Source: Diplonema papillatum (lineage: Eukaryota; Euglenozoa; Diplonemea; Diplonemida; Diplonemidae). From it: a stretch of DNA of 64,000 nucleotides. Each line of letters opens with the position of its first letter. The stretch's first letter is position 1. This document shows, piece after piece, positions 10,811-19,089 of the stretch. A program made the position numbers and the translations under genes. The stretch spans positions 310,001 through 374,000 of the forward strand of contig JAPJBO010000024.1 of NCBI GenBank assembly GCA_030068145.1, given 5' to 3'. Below the pieces are notes generated by a model, which ran no database searches, had not been told where the DNA came from, and saw nothing but the letters and a program-made list of their open reading frames with translations.

Positions 10811-11162
10811 GAACGGCCTTGGGCCTTTCCCACTGGGCGGGATACATTCGGAAGTCACCCTACCGAACCACCCAGCGCGACAAGCCGAAGCCGCAGCGCG
10901 CTTCGCCCCGATTTTCGGGGTGAGAACCTCGGGTCCGTACGCGAAGTTCACGTCGAAGCGAAAAACCGAGACAGCCATTGGGAAAGTAGCGTCAAAGCTC
11001 CTAAGATCTCTAGCTGAAGAGTCGTCTCTCAACACCGACTACGCGTTCGAACAGGCATACGAAGATAGGCAACTCGCTCCAAAATCTGGTGGAGTGTCCA
11101 AAGTGACCGTCCTCCCATCGATTGGTCAGGTGAGCGAGATAAGAAAGCAGTTCGAGAAAAAC
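10811..11162 (+). pseudogene. Unrecognised coding segment (exon-like), uncertain if functional
   Basis: An open frame runs from the AAG at about 10810 to Phe-Glu-Lys-Asn, where it meets GTGAGT. It is rich in Lys/Arg/Ala/Ser with normal-looking composition, unlike the repeat ORFs. Upstream, removing the 49 nt GTGAGT...GTAAG (10762-10810) would join it in phase to module B copy 2. Downstream, removing the 34 nt GTGAGT...CTGAG (11163-11196) would join it in phase to module A/B. I do not recognise the protein. It is part of the mosaic locus 10.3-14.5 kb. It may be an intact gene with very short introns or a decaying host or element-derived gene. Confidence 0.4.
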
Positions 11163-11228
11163 GTGAGTGCCCTGGGGCATTATGGCGTACCCTGAGATCG
11201 GGGATATGGACATTGAATATATGTCATC
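11151..11228 (+). repeat. Module A, copy 2
   Basis: Copy of 10346-10423. The match ends at TGTCATC; here the LINE fragment begins, whereas copy 1 continues in frame toward module B. Confidence 0.92.
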
Positions 11229-12320
11229 ATGCGGGCGGCCACCGACGCCGCGGCCAAGAATCTACCCCCTCCGCTCTCGGCACGCCTCTGCGCCACGGCC
11301 GCTAACAGCGCTATCGTTCCGTCCTCTGGCTGGAGAGCAGTGAAGCTGGAGCACGAGACGCCTTGGACAGGGCCACCCTCCTCAGGAACCCGTCGTCGTT
11401 CGCCATGTTGGTCTCTGGCCGCCGCATCCCCCGCCCCAAGCACTTGGCACCACGGGCGGAAAGAGAGGTGCGGCAGCTCCGCACTGGCCACCACCACCTG
11501 GTGATGACCATGTACGCCACCGAATGGCGCGACCTCTCGAGGGCGGATCGCAGACAGGCGTTTCTCCCGTGCCCTATTTGCGGCACCCGGTCGTTGGCCC
11601 CGCTACTCCACCTCTTCGTCGGATGTGACGCCCCCGCTGCAGCGCTGTCCAGGCTGACGATGGACGCCGACCTCGACGCGAAGAGCCGCCTCCGTGCGAA
11701 GCCGCCGCCCGTCGATGCCATGGAGCGCCTCTGGGCAATCCTCTTCGTTTTTCCGGAACTCGCTCTGGCGTACCTGCAGAGGTGCGGCACTCTGCCGAGT
11801 TACGGTATCCTCGCCGGCCAGACGTCCGCCGAGCCCGTGGGCGGCGGCGTCAATCGCTCCATCACGCCTGACGCCGCCTCCTCGCGCTCCGCCGACTCGG
11901 ACGACGCGATCTCTCGCTGAGGGCGCTCACCACCTACTTGCGCGCTGCGGGCTGTACCGCTCGGACGCGCCAGACGCCAACTCCTCGCGGCGTTTCCGAA
12001 GACGCCATCTCGCGCCGACGGTCGATCTGCAGCTGCTCCCGCCTAACGTCTCAGTAAACGCCTGCTTCGGCACCCCGGCCGCCAAGGCCCAAAGGGGAGA
12101 AGCGCGCTTGACTACAAGCAATAAGCGGTGCGGCACTCTGCCGAGTTACGGTATCCTCGCCGGCCAGGCGTCCGCCGAGCCCGTGGGCGGCGGCGTCAAT
12201 CGCTCCATCACGCCTGACGCCGCCTCCTCGCGCTCCGCCGACTCGGACGACGCGATCTCTCGCTGAGGGCGCTCACCACCTACTTGCGCGCTGCGGGCTG
12301 TACCGCTCGGACGCGCCAGA
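11229..12320 (+). mobile_element. Non-LTR retrotransposon (LINE) 3' fragment
   Basis: The frame at 11363-11920 encodes a stretch with CPICGTRSL...HLFVGC, that is CX2CX9HX4C. This fits the CCHC knuckle typical of the C-terminus of LINE reverse-transcriptase proteins. It is followed by an Ala/Arg-rich tail ending in DDAISR and a stop. No reverse-transcriptase core is left, and the upstream frame shifts near 11340, so it is a 5'-truncated dead copy. A 195-bp part of its 3' end (11781-11975) is repeated at 12127-12321. The fragment sits between module A copy 2 and module B copy 3, interrupting the host gene-like sequence. Confidence 0.65.
11781..11975 (+). repeat. Module C, copy 1 (195 bp)
   Basis: Repeated at 12127-12321 (offset 346) with one or two substitutions. 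It covers the end of the LINE ORF and its 3' flank. Confidence 0.93.
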
Positions 12321-12321
12321 C
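12127..12321 (+). repeat. Module C, copy 2
   Basis: It joins module B copy 3 at a shared CAGAC (12317-12321). That pentamer is present in both parent sequences at this point, so the junction has 5 bp of microhomology. Confidence 0.93.
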
Positions 12322-12467
12322 CCGATATTCTACGCCATTCCTATCTCGTCTTCAGCCCAACTAGCGGTCACTCGAATAGTGATTGAAAGGACGATCGAGC
12401 TGAAAAATAGGATTCTTTTCGGCGCTCCAACTCTTGCTCAGCTAGCGCAAGCTGGTTTGTTAGGTGT
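12317..12467 (+). repeat. Module B, copy 3
   Basis: A 151-bp copy of the 10458-10761 repeats, with a handful of substitutions, followed by GTGAGTGTACC. Unlike copy 2, the sequence beyond leads to the 12516 ORF. Confidence 0.92.
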
Positions 12468-12515
12468 GAGTGTACCGAGAGAAGACAGACGTTTCGTATA
12501 ACGAGGCTAGTCTAC

Positions 12516-13240
12516 ATGAGTGCCGGCCTGGCAAACTCATTAGCGGGCAGAATCCTGTCTTTCATCGAGAGCCCATTTAAACGTAAGACGATACACGTCA
12601 CACTGGATTCGGGTCAACCAACATTCAAGAACGTCCCACCGCTCCAGTACGAATTGACTTTCGAATTGTCGGGTGAAGTCATCGATTCCGGCCGCGTCCA
12701 TCCTATCATGGATGACAAAGAGAGGAAGGGGCCAGTGAAGGTCACTGCATTAGGGTCCGCGAAATGCGCAGCTTTCGCCACAGCGCAGGGGGCTTACCCC
12801 CGCATATCCGGTGACGCCGATTTGTCAAACTTCAATGTCGCCGTTGTAGGCTTAGCTTACTCTCTCATCTTCGAGATTGAGAACGCGATCGAAGACTGCA
12901 AAATGCCGCTTGTCCTCGAGGGCGTCAAGATGGACATGAAGCTGTCCGATATGTTTATCGCCCTCCTTCTCGCATCTGCCGCCACAGCCTTCCGATCTTC
13001 TACAGCGTACGCCCAATCAATTCTGTCAACTGCGGCGTCGTGTCTCATCGGCACGTCTGTAGCTTCAGGCAACTTTCTGGCGTCTAAACTTGAGAGTACC
13101 TACTCTCTCTGCAGCAGCCGTCCTTGTCGCAATTGGCCAGTTTGCTATACTCGCAGATCCGAGTACGTTCGGGGTACCAGAGCCGGGCAAAGAGGATGCC
13201 CATCACTGTGTGAAACGGCCACAAAATGCACTTCACCCTA
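12516..13240 (+). pseudogene. Unrecognised protein ORF with a frame break near residue 195
   Basis: About 195 residues of well-behaved sequence start at an ATG. A Val/Thr/Glu-rich first half resembles a beta-rich domain. Then comes an Ala-rich hydrophobic stretch (~145-180), a likely membrane or helical segment. After LASKLES the frame degenerates. A sensible continuation (AAVLVAIGQFAILADPS, then GVPEPGKED) appears in another frame starting in the TCTCTCTGCAG region at ~13107. This is either a frameshift or a very short intron (19 nt GTACCT...TGCAG at 13094-13112 would restore phase). I do not recognise the family; a transposon or virus-derived origin is possible but not shown. Confidence 0.45.
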
Positions 13241-13259
13241 AACTGCAGGGGTGACGACG

Positions 13260-13543
13260 TATTTTGTACTATACTGTGTTAGCCGATCAAGAAAAACACG
13301 ATCTTGTTGAAACGGTTGCTCCTCGAGGCGTGCATGGATGGCGGAGCGAGAACCAAGCCAGACGATTTTACGGCAGCGACGTCCCCACCGCTTGATTACC
13401 TCAAGTTTACTTCGTTCAACAGGTTGTCTGTTCGCCAAGCCAAATCTTTTTCTACTGAGAAGCCGACGGCAAACGTGGACGCTGAACTTGTTGCCAAGGA
13501 CGAGCTTCCCTCTCCCAAGCTCTATCCCACAGCCAATCGGTAG
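13260..13543 (+). pseudogene. Broken continuation of the unrecognised coding locus
   Basis: Two frames carry protein-like sequence in succession. One runs through EKHDLVETVAPRGVHGW and ARRFYGSD up to ~13380. The other runs from TSFNRLSVRQAKSFSTEK to a stop at 13543. The switch needs a frameshift, or removal of a 25-nt GTCCCC...TCAAG segment. The repeated need for such corrections suggests decay or micro-introns. Confidence 0.35.
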
Positions 13544-13818
13544 CTACGACGGGGCAGTGTGTACAAATGGCAGGGACGTAATCAGTGCAAGCTGATGACT
13601 TGCGCCTACTAGGCATTCCTCATTCAAGGAGAATAATTGCAGTCATCGACCCTCATCACGACGCAAGTTCAAAAGATTTTCCATCCTCTTCAAGATAGGT
13701 AGCCGGAAGGCTCTCAAACTCGTTTAATGCGTCAGTGTAGTGCGCGTGCAGCCTAGGACATTTAGGAGCATCACAGACCTGCTATTGGCTCGCTGGTGAG
13801 TCGGCAGCTGCCATCATA

Positions 13819-14492
13819 GTGAACAATGCCCAGAGGACCGGACTGTGTAACGCACTAGCTGAGACAATCACCGCCGTCGCCAGACAAGTCCAGCACGCGA
13901 AGGGGTCGCTCATTGCCTTTGGCGGAGGCGAATCTGTCGGTCTAGTCCCGGGCGCGGAAGTTGACGCCATGTCCGTGATCAAAACGCTCGATACGACTTT
14001 CGACTCAAAGTACGAAACATGGACGAAGGGTGGTAGGTCCAGAATTCGTAACCTCCGGACGAACATGGCCTTCACGCAAGGAATGAGGATCTACCCCGTT
14101 GGTGACAGACCTACAGAATCAACCGACCAAATGTACGAGCCTGAGACGAATCTGAAGGTTAGCGTGACAAACAACGGCATCAGTAGGCTTCACCTAGCAG
14201 CGTCATCCGCCCACAGAAACATCAGACGAATCGCCTACCAAGTGATCCTTGTGGGAAAAACGAGCCGGGTCATTCCCCAGGTCGCAGACAAGAAGGGCTT
14301 CCACTTGACCTAGACCCCGAATGGATCAACACCGTGACAGCAAAGCAGTACATCGACTGGAGGGTGAAACATGGTGAGAGCGCAAGAAACGGTTCCATCA
14401 GCAAGTGCTTTTTCCTTCTGCGAATCGAACCATCAGCGTCCCCGTTGCTTCCTAGTCGCTGGGTCGGAGCGTCCAAAGCGCTCTCAGCCTAG
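13819..14492 (+). pseudogene. Unrecognised coding segment with C-terminal frameshift
   Basis: Frame 13819-14313 encodes ~164 residues of ordinary composition (for example GGRSRIRNLRTNMAFTQGM and ISRLHLAASSAHRNIRR), then stops after GFHLT. A second frame overlapping from ~14290 gives about 65 more good residues (DPEWINTVTAKQYIDWRVKH, later KCFFLLRIEP) to a TAG at 14490. One indel separates the two. I take it as the 3' end of the same decayed locus as 12516. No family is recognised. Confidence 0.42.
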
Positions 14493-14595
14493 GATTTCGT
14501 GGCTCATAAGGGGGGGGGGAAAACCATAGTTAGGGGGGCGGGGGAATGTGTTCTGGACTTAACAACCGGAAAATTGTCTTGAACTATGATCGGAC

Positions 14596-14698
14596 CGGAA
14601 AAATATTTGGTTAGGAAAAATGTTTGGATAGGAAATATTTTGGATAAAAGGCCGTCCCAGAAAAAACTGGATATTTTTTCCTATCCAATATTTTTCCG
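14596..14698. repeat. AT-rich foldback element (~103 bp)
   Basis: CGGAAAAATATTTGGTTAGG at the left end is the near-perfect inverse of CCTATCCAATATTTTTCCG at the right end. Its size and structure match a minimal MITE. No coding capacity. Confidence 0.75.
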
Positions 14699-14699
14699 A

Positions 14700-15176
14700 A
14701 GACGGTATACAATACAACAAAATCCTCACTCCTATGCTTGTGTCTGTCACTCTCGTCCTCCGCTCCTGCTCTGCTTGCCGCGCGCCGTATAGTTGGAGTA
14801 AAAAGTAAAGCCAGAAAGCTGCTAATCTTGCTGCTGACCACATGAAGTGGTGCCACGGGAACTCCGAAGAAAAATGAAGCAAGTGGGAAGGGAGGGAGGG
14901 GAAGCAAGCTACTTTGTTTCTCTGGACGGACTGGGAGCGGCAAACCTGTCGTTCGGATTATTATTAGTCTTCAAAGAAACAAGTTTCTTTTCCTACAAAA
15001 AAAAAAGATATGAGTGAATGTGGGGGGAAATACCTGCTGGACGATGGAGCGCTCGTCCATGAGCGCTCGTCCAGGTGGAAAAGGGAAGCAGGGAGTGTAA
15101 GACTCCGCAGGTGGATGATAGCCAGCACTGTGCATCTTCGCACGGAGATGTCGCAGAGAAACGAAAAAAAGATATG
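14700..15176. other. Gene-free stretch left of the hAT element
   Basis: No coding region is supported. The only local structure seen is a small duplication of GAGCGCTCGTCCA at 15048-15073. Confidence 0.4.
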
Positions 15177-18100
15177 CACGGATTGGAAACGATCGTTTAC
15201 GAGAATTCGTGATTTTGGCCTGCAAAAAAACGATCGTTTTTTTTCCATAGGCATTTGCCCAGTGCAGTAGCTTCCTGTAGTAGGACCTTCGTTCGATTAT
15301 ATCGTAGCATTAATGTCTTCGCAACTTGACCAGCGGTGCAGCGACCGTGGGCTGCCATACTGGGCTGCCTCCTAGGTCTTCATGGTGCTGATAACGTCGA
15401 GAGCGAAGTGTCAAGTAGTCCGATGTTTGATGTGTATCACGTCACAGCTACTGTGACGCTATGACACCATGATCGAACAGAGAACGGGGTCGAGGGAGGG
15501 CATCAGAAATGTCATTGAAGAAGCCTCTATCATGCGACAGCAGTTCAACCTCGTCGGACGATTCATCAGACAGTTCGCCGGAGTCGAAGCAGGAATCATT
15601 GTCTCAGGTGGAGGAGTCAAAACTCAAGTCGATCATCAAGAAGTACGCAAAGTTGACGAAGAAGAAAGTGCGGAGGAAGGTGTCATTACAAAAACCTGGA
15701 AGGGCTCGAAGGATGAATTGGTCAAGAAGCTGGGAATAGCAGAGATTCGTCGGCTTGGTCAGGAATTGCCACAAGCCACAGCACAGGAGCGCGGCCGAGG
15801 GCGTCCTGCAGGAGAAGCCACAGCTGAGAAGCGCAAGCTAGCAGCAAGTGTTGAGGACGAGTCCAGACGCAAGGCAACCAGAACAGACAGCAACGAGCAG
15901 AGCAAGCCGAAAGAGAAGAAGAAGCACCTCGAGGAGCTGTCAGCAAAGGTTTTAGGCTACGCCACTAGCTTCCCGGACTTGAGAGTGGTTGCGCTGAAGG
16001 AGACGGCTGGTTGGGAGGGTCACGCTTCTTTAATCCTTGAATGGGAAGGTGAGCAGAAAGTGATTGGGTGCGTGTACTGCAAGAGGGTGTGGCATCCTGG
16101 GACGCAAAAAAGCGACTACCTTACCCACCTTGGACCAAGGCACATCAAGCGCATGAAGGCGGAAAAGGATGAGAAAAAGAGCACGGCGTCTCTACTGCCA
16201 TTCTTCTCTGAGAGCAGCCTCTTCGAGGAGCGCTGCACTGAAGCTTGTCTCTACACCGGGGTCTCCCCCACAACACTAAGCAGCATCCTGCAGGTGCTGA
16301 GGGGGATGAGGATTCCCGCAAGCGACGTTGACGTGGGAGGCATCGTGCAGAAGAGGGAAAAGGCGCTGACAACAGCTGCGATGGAGACAATCAAAAGCAA
16401 GCTCAATGGCGCTTTGTGGTCTTTGGCCTTTGATGGTGGTAAGTTGGGTGCACAGCCAGCTAAGGCGCTCATGGCATCATGCCTAAGCGGGACGTTTGCG
16501 TTGCCGCCACTTGTCCGAGAAGATGGCAAGTCTTGGGACAGCGATGAGCTGACTAAGGCTATTGAGGTTCATATTAGCAAGCTGGGCATCGTGATACCGA
16601 CATTTGTTCGCGCTGATCGGGGAGGAGCAGACGGAGCGGCGTCGCGTTTAATTGCAGAAAAATTCGGAGCTCTACTGGTTTCCTGCGTGGCTCATCTTAT
16701 TCACAATATGGGGGAGAAATTTGAAACCTTTGCAAAAGAGTCGGGCGACCCAGCTCTACGAGTTGCGAGTTTGATCGACAATCTCCTCTTCGGGGAGCTG
16801 AACGGCTTTCGTGCTGCACGGTGGGTAGAGGTACAGCGTGTCTTGGTCTCTCAGACGAAGGTAAGCGGCCTCGATGAACTGGTGAGCGAGCTTAAGAGCT
16901 TTGGCGCAATGACGAGGGCAGAAGCGGATTACATCCTCAACGAATACAAAACTCGTGTGTGCAACATGGCAAAGGCGCAGGACCTCACTGCGGTCAATGC
17001 AGCGAGCAATGTAGAAGAACTCTCGGACTGCATTTCAAAACTGCACAAGACCATTGCAAGTGACCAGCGATCTGCCGAAGCTGCACCACCGCTGTTGTCC
17101 GATACGAAGTACCGGCACAGGTTGGATATTTACAAGCACTTGCGAGCTCGAGTGAATGCATTGTATTGCTTTGCCGCCAGTGAACTCCGCAGCAGCAAGG
17201 CAGCTCCGAAGTCGCTCATTGATCTTTGCGTCATCTTGCGTGAAGACCACAAGAAAGAAGGGATTGAGAAGGTACTTGATCAGATGATAGAAGCCACGGA
17301 GCCTATGCGAGGTCTGTTGATCAAATATGCAGACGGACACAAACGCTCTATGATGTGTACCGAGGTGTTTGGTGATCTCTCCGAACTGGCAAGCACTGCA
17401 CAGCTGATGCACGAGAAGGGTACGAACCCGCTCAGTGGGCTGTTAGAAGCTGCTGTCAACACGTACTGGGGCAGTAACTCACCCGCTTCCGAAGTGTGTT
17501 CCTATTACCAGTGGAAGGCCATGAGGCAGCTGAACCCGGCCTCTGCCAAGCTAATGCGTGCAACAAAGAGCCTTCTCACAGCAAGTGAAATGAGAATGCT
17601 ATTGAAGCTGCCCATCACAGATGACGAACACGATGCATACATCGAAGAAGCCAAAAACCTCTCACCGAAAACAAGAGCTGAAGCATGGTGGCGGTGCCAC
17701 GAAAATCCGACACTGCGCAAATACGTCTTGGCAATCCTTGCTCTTTCCCCAGTAGCAACAGAGTGTGATTCATTTTTTAGCCTTTGTGGGAGGGTCCTTG
17801 CTGGAAGAGAACGACTAAGTGCGGCAAGTAAGACTGTCATAACAATTCATGCGGCAAACAAGGATGTAACCCAAAAGCACAAAGGCAAAATCAAGGCCGG
17901 ATTCTATGAACCCCAGGAAAGTGACATTTACGACGAGCATTACGGCGGCACAGATGCCATAGTCACTGGGTACTGTCAATCCTTGAATGCGTTCGCAGGC
18001 TTGTAATTGCTGTTTGCAACTGCCAGAACCGGCCAACCCAAGAATAATCTGGTTCTCCTTTTCTTTTCACATGTTTCTTGTCATATCAGGATCAGTGGAC

Positions 18101-18455
18101 TTTCTTTATTTTTCTTTGTCAGCAAGCCACTGGTGTGTTCCAGTGCTCAGTTAGAGATTTGCATGCTTAGTGGGCTGCTAGAGATTCATCAGCGTGTCGG
18201 GGATAGCTGACAACGCTTGGCAGATTGCTGTCAATACTGGAGCAACAGCTCACCCGATTCCGACATGAAAGGCTACGAGGTAGCTGAATCCCCGCTCACC
18301 GAAGCCAACTACTACACAATAAATGGACACTTCTGACTATTTTCAACAGGAAAAACTGAAGAAAAAAAAACGATCGTTTTTTCAAAACGATAAAAAACGA
18401 TGATATTTCACTTTGGAGAATGATCGTTTTTTTTAACTATCGTTTTCATTCCGTG
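15177..18455 (+). mobile_element. hAT-superfamily DNA transposon, ~3.28 kb, apparently complete
   Basis: Inverted ends flank a single intact transposase ORF. 15177-15197 (CACGGATTGG...) matches the reverse complement of 18435-18455 at 18 of 21 positions. Subterminal palindromes AAACGATCGTTT recur at ~15188, ~15228 and 18368-18390, with half sites to 18445; clustered subterminal motifs are where hAT transposases usually bind. I did not find a clean 8-bp target duplication, so the exact ends are provisional. Satellite DNA begins ~70 bp beyond the right end. Confidence 0.75.
15469..18006 (+). CDS. hAT-family transposase (845 aa)
   Basis: Catalyses cut-and-paste transposition of its element in the nucleus. 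The N-terminal ~190 residues are charged and basic, with likely nuclear signals (KPKEKKKHLEELS). A BED-type zinc finger follows at ~199-225 (CVYC ... LTHLGPRH). The RNase-H-like core shows SLAFDGG (~320), then RADRGGADGAA (~381) and CVAHLIHNM (~405), the places where hAT/DUF659 proteins carry catalytic Asp and a C..H motif. The hAT dimerisation region is at ~744-798 (YVLAILALSPVATECDSFFS, then GRVLAGRERLS). Length is in the usual range. No stop or frameshift interrupts it and no intron is needed. It may be active or recently so; alternatively it is a domesticated copy, though the flanking inverted ends argue against that. Confidence 0.9.
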   Translation: MIEQRTGSREGIRNVIEEASIMRQQFNLVGRFIRQFAGVEAGIIVSGGGVKTQVDHQEVRKVDEEESAEEGVITKTWKGSKDELVKKLGIAEIRRLGQELPQATAQERGRGRPAGEATAEKRKLAASVEDESRRKATRTDSNEQSKPKEKKKHLEELSAKVLGYATSFPDLRVVALKETAGWEGHASLILEWEGEQKVIGCVYCKRVWHPGTQKSDYLTHLGPRHIKRMKAEKDEKKSTASLLPFFSESSLFEERCTEACLYTGVSPTTLSSILQVLRGMRIPASDVDVGGIVQKREKALTTAAMETIKSKLNGALWSLAFDGGKLGAQPAKALMASCLSGTFALPPLVREDGKSWDSDELTKAIEVHISKLGIVIPTFVRADRGGADGAASRLIAEKFGALLVSCVAHLIHNMGEKFETFAKESGDPALRVASLIDNLLFGELNGFRAARWVEVQRVLVSQTKVSGLDELVSELKSFGAMTRAEADYILNEYKTRVCNMAKAQDLTAVNAASNVEELSDCISKLHKTIASDQRSAEAAPPLLSDTKYRHRLDIYKHLRARVNALYCFAASELRSSKAAPKSLIDLCVILREDHKKEGIEKVLDQMIEATEPMRGLLIKYADGHKRSMMCTEVFGDLSELASTAQLMHEKGTNPLSGLLEAAVNTYWGSNSPASEVCSYYQWKAMRQLNPASAKLMRATKSLLTASEMRMLLKLPITDDEHDAYIEEAKNLSPKTRAEAWWRCHENPTLRKYVLAILALSPVATECDSFFSLCGRVLAGRERLSAASKTVITIHAANKDVTQKHKGKIKAGFYEPQESDIYDEHYGGTDAIVTGYCQSLNAFAGL

Positions 18456-18534
18456 TCATACAGAGATAAAAAGAAACCTCAACACCTGGGCACAATACCT
18501 GGAAGCAGAGCCGCGCCTAGGGTCGGGCGGAGGA

Positions 18535-18965
18535 GCAGGCCAAAGAGACCACAATCAACCTGGAGGCCCGACTAAAGGAAGCAGGCCAAAAAAAGACCAC
18601 AATCAATCCTATTAGCCAGATCCCGTGGGATCTCGTCAGGAGCAGGCCAAAAGAGACCACAATCAACCTGGGAGCCGGCGTGTGCGGGCTTGGGCACAGG
18701 AGCAGGCCAAAAGAGACCACAATCAACCTGGAGGCCCGACTAAAGGAAGCAGGCCAAAAGAGACCACAATCAATCCTATTAGCCAGATCCCGTGGGATCT
18801 CGTCAGGAGCAGGCCAAAAGAGACCACAATCAACCTGGGAGCCGGCGTGTGCCGGGCTTGGGCGCAGGAGCAGGCCAAAAGAGACCACAATCAACCTGGA
18901 GGCCCGACTAATGGAAGCAGGCCAAAAGAGACCACAATCAATCCTATTAGTCAGATCCCGTGGGA
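18535..18965. repeat. Nested minisatellite next to the hAT element
   Basis: The core AGGCCAAAAGAGACCACAAT recurs about eight times (18535 to ~18935), separated by three kinds of linker (CAACCTGGAGGCCCGACT, CAATCCTATTAGCCAGATC, CAACCTGGGAGCCGGCG). The linkers rotate in a fixed order, giving a higher-order period of about 170 bp. The 153-codon minus ORF over it is the repeat read as protein. Confidence 0.92.
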
Positions 18966-19089
18966 TCCCCTCATCCAATCGCGTGTTCGACGCTGTTTCG
19001 AAATAAGGAGGTCAGTTCCGGAAAGCGACAGTTCCCGAAATGAACCAAACTACTAATAACTTTGCTTTTCTTTGCTTAAATTTGCTTTT

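Noticed and set aside
18517..18978. 153-codon minus ORF with IDCGLFWPA repeats
   Set aside because: It is the nested minisatellite beside the hAT element read as protein.
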